A program made the translations under genes and the position numbers. Under the pieces are notes generated by a model. The model was not told where the DNA came from, did not search any database, and saw nothing but the letters and a program-made list of their open reading frames with translations. DNA of 64,000 nucleotides from Saprospiraceae bacterium (GTDB taxonomy: Bacteria; Bacteroidota; Bacteroidia; Chitinophagales; Saprospiraceae). Positions 56,478-64,000 of the stretch are shown one piece after another. The stretch covers positions 1-64,000 of the forward strand of contig JADKGI010000008.1 in the NCBI GenBank assembly GCA_016722285.1, written 5' to 3'. Numbering within the stretch: the first letter of the stretch is position 1; each line of letters begins with the position of its first letter.

Positions 56478-58796
56478 TCAAAAATTTATTTTTAAACTAC
56501 TTCCAATATTTCTACCTGCTTCGTCTGCAAAATATCGCAATCGATCAAGGTATTGACGGTAGGAGTTGTTCAAAAGATTATCTATTCTGAGTAAAAAGTC
56601 AACATCATTCCCATTTTTTGTTTTGAATCTTACTTTTGCACCCATATTGCATAAGAAGGCCGCATCAGGTGGCGCCAGAAAATCTTCACTCAAATCCACA
56701 TTTGTTTGTTTTGCATCGTAAGATGCCCCGAAGTAAGCCTTGATTTCTTTGATTTTCCAGAAATTACCTAAAGTATAGTTCAGATTAACATTCATATTTA
56801 ATGGTGGAATCCTAATCAATCCTGTCTGATGTGTAATATTTCTAGCATAGATATAACTCAATCCTCCAATCATCTGGAGCCGGCTGCTTAAGCCTTGATT
56901 TATTTTTAAATCGCCTCCATAAAGAGCCACATCGGATCCAACGTATTTGAATACTGGAAATGCTCCTCTTATAGTCAGTCTTACTTCTTGTTGTGGTTGT
57001 AAATAAATAAAATTGTAAATCCTATTGTAAAAGAGTGATGCGGTCATATTGGTTTTGCCAGCGATATAACCTTGCCATTCATTTACGATCTTTACAGAAT
57101 GTTCAGCTTCAAGACTCTTATTTCCTAATTCTATGCCACTGACACCCTGATGCAATCCATTACTGAAGAGTTCGTTTACCTCCGGTGGTCTGCTTGTGAT
57201 TGAAAAATCAACTACCGTTTTTAATTTTGGCCCAATATCTTTTTTAAGACCAACATTAGCTGCCCAGTTTAAATAATGTAAGCGATCTCTCACAATTTCT
57301 CTGTTTACTATGCTTGCAACGTAATAATGCCTGTATTCACCCCTTATCCCTGACTCAAGTTGAAAATATTTTAGTTTTGACTTTATGATGAAATATGTTG
57401 CGGCCATATTATTGAAATAGTCTGGAATTAAAGGCAAAATGCCTGTACCCGGTAAATTAGTATTGTTGCCATTTCTATATTGAATACCTGTTGTAAAATC
57501 TAGATTTTCGCTCGTTTTATTATAATTAAAATCAAAATACTGACTTATAAGGGTCAGGTTTAATGCTGGATTGTTTCCTCTGTTACTCCTCCTGATGTCA
57601 AACTCAGCTCTGCGGTTGACTTGAATTCCGGCATCTAAATTTAAACTTGAATTATTATCAATAAAATATTTTGTATTGTATTTTATTAAATGGTGATTGA
57701 CTACCTGCTTAGGTACACTGATTTCATATGAAAATAAAGAATCTGTGTAAAATGGGATTTTTCTGGTGAAAGCTTCCTGAAGATCGGTGACATTCCCTAT
57801 ATGCGAACCTCTTAAAATTCCGTTTGTATTATGATAATAACTGTAGTATAATAACCTGGACCATTTACCGCTTTTATGATTGCTGATCATAGCAGAAAAA
57901 GAAGCATCAGAGTTTCCGGTATTTGTCAGAAAATAATCAGGTGCCTTTTTATCTCCTGATTTATTATAGCCTGCCGTCAGTCTGACTTTACCAAATCCCA
58001 TTGATTTTTTACCGGAAAACATTCCGCCATACATTTTCCCGTTTGACTGGAAATTTGCCTGCAATGCACCATGCCAATGCGGGTCTTCGGGAATTTCATC
58101 CGGCTCAAGTATCACAATTCCTCCTAGTGCCTGTAGTCCGTATTTTATGGCTGAGGCCCCTTTGTAAACGGAAATTTTATCAGCAGTATTTGGATCAATC
58201 TCCGGGGCATGGTCATTCCCCCATTGCTGGCCTTCCTGAGGTATGCCATTATTGAGGATGGTGACTCTATTTCCGTACATACCCTGGATAATTGGTTTAG
58301 AAACGTTGGGCCCGGATTTGAGCATACTTACTCCCGGAATGGATGTTAGCATTTCTGTAAGTGACTTTCCCGATTGCTCGAAAAGCATTTCTTTGTTTAA
58401 GGTTGTTTTTATTTTGCCGGTTTTAGATCCTGATGATTCACCTGAAATTTCTATTTCGTCCATCAATTCCTCATGATGTTCGAGATAAAATTTCCTTTCC
58501 AAATTTTGGGAGATGGAAATGAAAAATGTTTTTGATTGACAACCAAGGTGAGATATTATTATATGATAATTGCCGGGACATAGATTATTAATAGAGAATT
58601 TACCTAAACTATCGCTTACAATACCCTTTTCGGTCTCCTGAATATAAACTGTCGCAAATTCCAAATAATCCCCGTGCTGGAGGTCGAGAATCTGGCCTGA
58701 TAATTTAATATTACATTGCTGGGCTTTTATTTCCGGATTCAGGAAACAAAGAGATATTACTAAAATTACTTGCATTAAACCAGCTACTCTTTTCAT
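56478..58796 (-). CDS. TonB-dependent outer-membrane receptor with CarboxypepD_reg-like domain
   Basis: Active outer-membrane transporter. A signal peptide (MKRVAGLMQVILVISLCFLN) is followed by a regulatory-like beta-sandwich (IKLSGQILDLQHGDYLEFAT, about 31-110). The plug has SGKSLTEMLTSIPGVSMLKS, IIQGMYGNRVTILNNGIPQE, GQQWGNDHAPEIDPNTADKI and YKGASAIKYGLQALGG. The 22-strand barrel runs to the C-terminal SSLKINF. 772 residues, complete. Similar receptors are found with metal (zinc, copper) genes; here it lies downstream of copA and before the lipoprotein on the same strand, so a role in metal uptake or copper trafficking is plausible. Confidence 0.93.
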   Translation of the reverse strand: MKRVAGLMQVILVISLCFLNPEIKAQQCNIKLSGQILDLQHGDYLEFATVYIQETEKGIVSDSLGKFSINNLCPGNYHIIISHLGCQSKTFFISISQNLERKFYLEHHEELMDEIEISGESSGSKTGKIKTTLNKEMLFEQSGKSLTEMLTSIPGVSMLKSGPNVSKPIIQGMYGNRVTILNNGIPQEGQQWGNDHAPEIDPNTADKISVYKGASAIKYGLQALGGIVILEPDEIPEDPHWHGALQANFQSNGKMYGGMFSGKKSMGFGKVRLTAGYNKSGDKKAPDYFLTNTGNSDASFSAMISNHKSGKWSRLLYYSYYHNTNGILRGSHIGNVTDLQEAFTRKIPFYTDSLFSYEISVPKQVVNHHLIKYNTKYFIDNNSSLNLDAGIQVNRRAEFDIRRSNRGNNPALNLTLISQYFDFNYNKTSENLDFTTGIQYRNGNNTNLPGTGILPLIPDYFNNMAATYFIIKSKLKYFQLESGIRGEYRHYYVASIVNREIVRDRLHYLNWAANVGLKKDIGPKLKTVVDFSITSRPPEVNELFSNGLHQGVSGIELGNKSLEAEHSVKIVNEWQGYIAGKTNMTASLFYNRIYNFIYLQPQQEVRLTIRGAFPVFKYVGSDVALYGGDLKINQGLSSRLQMIGGLSYIYARNITHQTGLIRIPPLNMNVNLNYTLGNFWKIKEIKAYFGASYDAKQTNVDLSEDFLAPPDAAFLCNMGAKVRFKTKNGNDVDFLLRIDNLLNNSYRQYLDRLRYFADEAGRNIGSSLKINF

Positions 58797-58961
58797 GGAT
58801 TAATAATACATCAACTCATGCAACATTGTTGCGGAAATGAAATAATATTTTTATTTAATTTTCTAAGCCAGGTATATTTGACAGTAATGTATAAATTTAA
58901 ATTTTGGTTGAGTAAGTTATAATATTATCCCTAATAATTATTAATCTGAAATTTATAGCTC

Positions 58962-61450
58962 CTATAGTTGAAGATTTCTGAGTCTCAAAGCATTCCCGAT
59001 TACAGAAACCGAACTAAATGACATCGCCAAAGCTGCAATCATTGGTGAAAGTAAGAGTCCGAAGAAAGGATACAAAATACCGGCTGCTATTGGGACACCA
59101 AATATGTTATACACAAAAGCAAAAAAGAGATTCTGCTTGATATTTCTGACAACACCATGGCTCAGGTTTTTTGCTTTAACTATGCCTTGAAGATCTCCTT
59201 TGACCAAGGTAATTGTGGCACTTTCAATAGCCACATCAGTTCCAGTGCCCATAGCGATACCTACATCTGATTGTGCGAGTGCCGGAGCGTCATTGATACC
59301 ATCACCAGCCATAGCAACTATTCTGCCTTGTTGTTGCAATGATTTGATTTCATTGAGTTTATCTTCAGGGAGACACTCAGCTTTGAAGTGTTTGAGATTC
59401 AACTGCTCTGCCACTGCCTTAGCGGTATTCTGATTGTCACCTGTGAGCATGATAACTTCGACTCCATATTTTTGCAATTCTTTGATGGCTTCGATACTCG
59501 TCGTTTTTATAGCATCAAAAATGGTGACAAAACCTACCGCTTTCTGATCAACTGCAATAAAGGATACCGTTTTACCTTTCTCCTGTTCCTCAGTGACTTG
59601 TGAAGACAATTTTTCAGATATAGGTATTGATAATTGTTCCATTAATTTAAAATTACCTAAGGCTACTTTTACATCTTTTACAGTGCCAATCACCCCTTTG
59701 CCAGCGACTGCTTCAAAATCTGAAACTTTGGTCAGGGTAACATTATTTTCTTTTCCATATTTCACCACGGCTTCCGCCAAAGGATGCTCACTATATTGAT
59801 TCAATGAAGCTATGTAAGGTAGCAGATCCAAGGTAGCTGAGTCATCAGTTGCCACCACTTTTTCTACAGATGGTTTTCCTTCTGTGATTGTACCTGTTTT
59901 ATCGACGATCAGCGTATCTACCTTGTTCATCTTCTCCAAAGCTTCTGCATTTTTGATCAAAACGCCTGATTGGGCACCACGACCTACTCCGACCATGACT
60001 GACATCGGTGTTGCCAATCCTAGAGCACATGGGCATGCAATAATAAGTACTGCAATCGCATTGACGAAAGCAAATACATAAGCTGGTTCGGGCCCAAATA
60101 CAGCCCAAAGGATAAAAGTTAATACCGAAACGAACAAAACAATAGGTACAAAATATTTAGAAATCTGGTCGGCGAGTTTTTGAATGGGTGCTTTGGATCG
60201 GCTGGCAGTATTGACCATATGAATGATTTGCGAAAGCAAAGTTTCTGAACCCACTTTTTCAGCTGTCATAACAAAGGATTTTGTGCCATTGATCGTTCCG
60301 GAGCTCACTTTATCATCCATGTCCTTATCTACAGGGATCGGTTCACCAGTGATCATCGACTCATCTATACTACTATTACCTTCGACAATAGTCCCATCTA
60401 CAGGAATTTTTTCGCCCGGTTTGACCCGAAGTAAATAACCTTTTTGAATCTTGTCTATCGATATAATTTTATCCACACCATTTTCTACTAATGTAGCTGT
60501 AGATGGCACCAGCTGAAGTAATGCTTTGATGGCACCACTTGTCTGACTATGCGCCCTGGCTTCCAGGAGTTGTCCAAGAAGTACTAAAGTGAGAATGACT
60601 GTTGTTGCTTCAAAATAAACAAACACGTTTCCATGAGCAGTTTTGAATTCAACTGGAAATATTTCAGGAAAAGCATGGCGACGACACTAAATATCCAGGC
60701 TATACCCGAACCAATACCTATAAGCGTAAACATATTTAGATTCATCGTTCTGACTGATACCCAGGCACGTTTAAAAAACATCCAGGCAGCATAAAATACT
60801 ACCGGAACGGATAACAAGAGTTGTACCCAATTCCAAACTTTCTGATCCAAAATCGTATACAGTGGATTGTTGCTTAACATATCTGACATGGCAATTAGAA
60901 ATATGGGCAAGGTGAATGCCACTGCCATCCAGAACTTCTTTAAGAGCTTTTGGTAGGTCTTATCTTCTTCTGACACATCTGCTTCGAGGGGGACTAAATC
61001 CATGCCGCATATAGGACAAGAACCCGGTTCATCTTTTACAATCTCCGGATGCATAGGGCAAGTAAATTGCACGCTTGATGCAGATAATTTTCGTTCTTCC
61101 ACCAAGTCCATACCACACACCGGACAATCTCCCGTTTTGTCATATGTTTTCTCCCCTTCGCAGTGCATTGGGCAATAAAAGGTGCCTGTACCTTTACCTT
61201 TCGGTACTTCTTTCTCTTGGACTACATTTTGTTGATCTCCATGCTTATGTATACTATATCGTCCACCGTCATTTTTTAAAGCTTCTTCAAATGTTTCAAT
61301 TGGAATATGAGATTCCATTTCTATGGTGGCTTCTGCCTTTTGTAAATCTACTTCAGCGTGAGTAACACCTGCAACATTAGAGAGTGTTTTTTCGACATGT
61401 GCACGACAACCGTTACAAGTCATTCCGGAGATACTGTAAGTGTTTTTCAT
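58962..61450 (-). CDS. copA: Copper-translocating P1B-type ATPase CopA with two CPMH/CGMD heavy-metal domains, frameshifted
   Basis: Cytoplasmic membrane pump exporting Cu(I) or related metal. An N-terminal HMA domain has GMTCNGCRAHVEKTL (C12, C15). Two heavy-metal-binding domains follow: FYCPMHCEGEKTYDKTGDCP...CGMDLVEE (about 78-103) and FTCPMHPEIVKDEPGSCPIC...GMDLVPLE (about 127-153). The membrane part holds IACPCALGLATPMSV (CPC), then DKTGTITEGKPS (phosphorylation Asp) and MAGDGINDAPALAQSD. The frame breaks near 60670; one extra T restores FPEIFPVEFKTAHGNVFVYF. Total 829 residues. Probably functional. Confidence 0.95.
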
Positions 61451-61543
61451 TTTTTTTAATGATTAATTTTTAATGATTAATTTTTAATGATCAATGATCA
61501 ATGATTAATTTTATACTTTTTAATGTTTATAATATTTGTGGTA

Positions 61544-61576
61544 ATAATCATCATCCCGTTATTGGCATTTATTATT
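61544..61576. repeat. Direct repeat, left copy, flanking the S23 cassette
   Basis: TCATCCCGTTATTGGCATTT recurs as ATTATCCCGTTATTGGCATT at 62022-62055, on the other side of the S23 gene. Neighbouring AT-rich units (TTTTTAATGATTAA, 61455-61515) are also repeated. Confidence 0.8.
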
Positions 61577-61594
61577 ATTACTATTAATCACTAT

Positions 61595-61951
61595 TCAAAG
61601 TTTAGATTTTACTGTCTTTATACTGCTAGTGATGAGTTTTATCAATCCAACGGCATATGCATGCATACTTTCAAACAATGACCGATCTATATACTGAGTA
61701 GCTTGTAACAACTCCAACCAAAATATGGTTTCATTTATTTCCTTTTGAGAGATGGCCAATTTATGGATAAAATCTGGCTTTGATTGTCCAAACTCAGCTT
61801 CTCTAACTATATCACCGACAGACGTCCCACTTCTCAATATTTGTTTTGACATTACAAATTCATTCTTATCGGAAACCAGGTATTTATTCAAATTGACGAT
61901 TCGAATGACAAAAGCTAAACTTTTATCTTTCAAAACATTTTCTCTAATCAT
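61595..61951 (-). CDS. Four-helix-bundle (S23/IVP-type) protein
   Basis: Intact 118-residue S23-like protein: SLAFVIRIVNLNKYLVSDKN, SKQILRSGTSVGDIVREAEF, FIHKLAISQKEINETIFWLE and a closing helix. The RSGTSVG segment and the ETIFWLELL helix are diagnostic. Function unknown; relatives were described from 23S rRNA intervening sequences and form pentamers or decamers of helical bundles. It sits between cusB and copA, breaking up a metal operon, and is bracketed by direct repeats, so it is likely an inserted cassette. It is the complete counterpart of the broken copy near cas1. Confidence 0.85.
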   Translation of the reverse strand: MIRENVLKDKSLAFVIRIVNLNKYLVSDKNEFVMSKQILRSGTSVGDIVREAEFGQSKPDFIHKLAISQKEINETIFWLELLQATQYIDRSLFESMHAYAVGLIKLITSSIKTVKSKL

Positions 61952-62021
61952 TTTACTATTTTTTTCTAAATTTCATTAAAAATTAACCCGTTATTCATTA
62001 AGCATTAAAACATTGCTGACA

Positions 62022-62055
62022 TTAATCATTATCCCGTTATTGGCATTAATCATTA
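62022..62055. repeat. Direct repeat, right copy, flanking the S23 cassette
   Basis: Second copy of the CCCGTTATTGGCATT repeat with ATTAATCATT flanks. A partial third copy (AACCCGTTATTCATTA) lies at 61984-62000. Confidence 0.8.
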
Positions 62056-62088
62056 AAAAATTAATCATTACTCGTTTAATTATCTTAT

Positions 62089-63860
62089 TTAATCAATCTT
62101 TCCGCACGTCATCATTTTAGACCCAAAATAAGGATTGCGTATATCCTTGCTTTCACTCAACCAATCTGCTCCTTTGTTATCATTGGCCATAGGACAAAAA
62201 TCTACATAGAGTAATTCCTGCATTGGTTTGAAGGAAGAAACGATACCAATAACGCCATCCGAAACGGACTTAAATGCCTTCCGCAATTCCTCTATGGTTT
62301 TCATATGCGCTTTATGTTGTAACGCATTTTGAATTGTCGTGCTAAAGCTCATCCAAAGTTTATGTGATTCACCTGCAAATAAACTCATATTGACAGCTGA
62401 CATAGATTTTTGCATTCTGGCAGCTTGATCCTGAGCATCTTTAAGATTGTCGTTGGTCAATGCATTTTTAAAAGCCAGATAATCTTTGATTATTGGTTCC
62501 AGTGCTTTCTTCGCTTCAGTTGAAACTTTCATTTCATTGTTCTTTAACTTTTGGTCGCTTGTTGATGGAGTTGCATTATTTGATCCTCCGTGATTGTGAC
62601 CTGTCATTGCGGGACCGCCATCAGGACTCATCATGCTTGGCTTTCCAGCTAGTTGCGCCGCTGCATCTATACTAAATGTACCGTTTACTGCTATTTCTTC
62701 TCCTTCTTTCAGTCCCGATTCAACAACATAAGTATCTCCCAATGAAGCTCCGAGCGTGATCTGCCGCATACTAAAACTTAAACCTTTTTCTGTTTCTTTT
62801 TTAACATACGCTATGGATCTTTTTCCCGTCCACATGACCGCAGATTTTGGTACGACGATAGCATTGGTTTTCATCGGAAGGCGTGATTCTACTTTTCCTG
62901 TGACGAACATTTCCGGCTTAAATTTCAATGATTTATTATTCCACACTATCCTCGCTTTTGACACCCTTGTTTTAGCGTCTATGATCGGATCTATGTAAGT
63001 GATGATACCATTGAAAGTTTCTCCAGGCAAGGATGCTACGGTAAATTCAACTTTATTGCCTTTTTTAACCCACGTCATATCACTTTCATACACATCGAAT
63101 AATATCCATACAGTTGAAAGATTCGTGATTTCATAGATCATCTCTCCCTTTCTGACATAATCACCGAGATTCAGCAATTTTTTAGTGACGTATCCTGATA
63201 CATCAGCATGCATGGGAATATTTCTTTACTTTTTCCAGAACTCAGGATTTGTTCGATCTGCTGGTCGGTCAACTTCCAGTTTTTAAGCTTGTTTTTTGCA
63301 GCAGAAAAGAGCTGTGGTTGGCTATCTTTGATCTTTTGTGCTTCGAATAATTCTTCTTGAGCAGTAACCAATTCCGGGGAATAGATGGATGCAATTTCTT
63401 GTCCTTTGCTCACATACTCACCAGTGAAATTAATTTTTATTTGTTCGATCCTACCTGGAATATGACTCGACTGTGAGACGATGAGCCTTTCATCCGCTTG
63501 CACTTTACCATTGAGCAATATCGACTTTACAGGATTCATTTTGCCGACCATCGCTGTCCGAATGTCTGCCAGCTGCATGGCAGAAGCAGACATATTTATT
63601 GCCATGGGATCTCCTTCACCACTATCTTCTTCCAATGGAATCAAATCCATACCACATAGAGGACATTGACCAGGTGAATTTTGCCGGATCTGCGAATGCA
63701 TATAGCAAGTCCATATGGTGTTGTCAACCACAGCTGTTTCATCCATACTGTTAGCTGTTTCACTATGATCATTTCTTCCAAATATCCACCATCCGATGAA
63801 CAATCCGAACAATAGTGTTGGAATTCCTATTTTAAATATTGTCTTTATATTGGTATTCAT
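62089..63860 (-). CDS. CusB-type adaptor with CPMH-like metal domain and DUF3347, frameshifted
   Basis: Periplasmic adaptor of a copper/silver-type RND efflux system. An N-terminal anchor (IGIPTLLFGLFIGWWIFG) is followed by a heavy-metal-binding domain (IWTCYMHSQIRQNSPGQCPL, then CGMDLIPLEED). The hairpin and lipoyl parts follow. After IFP the frame changes; one extra C at 63214-63216 gives KEIFPMHADVSGYVTKKLLN and the rest of the adaptor. The C-terminus carries a DUF3347 metal-binding domain with YVDFCPMANDNKGADWLSES and FGSKMMTCGKID. About 590 residues. It starts one base after the stop of the CusC-like gene, so they form an operon. Confidence 0.92.
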
Positions 63861-63861
63861 T

Positions 63862-64000
63862 TTAGAAGGTTTTGGAGGTAATATAATAGAGCCTGGCCAA
63901 TGAATTATGGTACTGAGTGAGTGTCATAGCCTGCATTTTCTGATATTTCAATAACTGTTGCTGGACTCGGAGCAACTCGTCAAAATCTTTTCCTGAGTTG
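63862..64000 (-). CDS. CusC/TolC-like outer-membrane channel, C-terminal end (partial)
   Basis: The last 45 codons of a gene that continues beyond the window. They read NSGKDFDELLRVQQQLLKYQ, MQAMTLTQYHNSLARLYYIT and SKTF before the stop. The long amphipathic helix and short tail are typical of TolC/CusC C-termini, and its place directly before the CusB-like adaptor supports this. The short length makes the call tentative. Confidence 0.65.
   Translation of the reverse strand, partial: NSGKDFDELLRVQQQLLKYQKMQAMTLTQYHNSLARLYYITSKTF

Overview
The window is low-GC chromosomal DNA from a member of the Bacteroidota, probably near the Saprospiraceae. Supporting signs are a complete alternative complex III plus caa3-type oxidase operon, a TonB-dependent receptor with a carboxypeptidase-regulatory-like N-domain and partner lipoprotein, TAnnTTTG (-7) promoter boxes, and S23-type four-helix-bundle genes. 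The family-level placement is inference.

Layout. 1-2640: a short secreted hypothetical and a decayed IS3-family element. 2647-11022: a CusCBA-type heavy-metal efflux locus (small secreted protein, RND pump, TolC-like channel, lipoprotein adaptor), then a DUF202 protein and a ferritin-like/VIT1 fusion. 11740-12741: a Cys-rich secreted protein of unknown function. 12927-25631: a type I CRISPR-Cas locus read on the minus strand. It has a full cas6, two pRiA4b ORF-3-like genes with a small unknown gene, a second 5'-truncated cas6, cas5, cas3, a broken cas8, cas7, cas4, a Y1/RAYT-type transposase gene inside the operon, cas1, an S23 four-helix gene, cas2, an AT-rich leader and an array of 16 identical 30-nt repeats. 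26098-30756: tRNA-Glu with terminator, an AspT/YidE-type transporter, an Smr protein and a helix-hairpin-helix/beta-barrel protein. 30932-47290: the respiratory operon actABCDEF-coxBA-ctaB-coxCC'-ctaF, then a thioredoxin-like protein, a DUF420 (CtaM-like) protein and a small CPMCK membrane protein. 47674-55585: housekeeping and secreted enzymes (GH30 glycosidase, GDPD, S9 peptidase, SMP-30-like protein, RlmF, fatty acid desaturase). 55864-64000, minus strand: a copper/heavy-metal island (end of a CusC-like gene, CusB-like adaptor, an S23 cassette, CopA, TonB receptor, lipoprotein).

How the genes work together. The respiratory genes form a quinol-to-oxygen chain: ACIII passes electrons through cytochrome c domains to the oxidase, with heme-O synthase and assembly factors downstream. 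The two metal loci move cations out of the periplasm and cytoplasm. The CRISPR locus has a complete adaptation set, but several effector genes are interrupted.

Main caution. At least thirteen genes carry frameshifts, and most are explained by one missing base in a homopolymer. The likeliest cause is uncorrected long-read consensus error, so most interrupted genes are probably intact in the organism. The cas8 region, the truncated cas6, the IS3 element and the in-frame TGA of the first S23 gene are better candidates for real decay. The most unusual observations are the RAYT-like transposase between cas4 and cas1 (with a 33-bp palindrome inside its coding sequence), REP-like hairpins near the operon start, and an OmpA domain fused to cytochrome oxidase subunit II.
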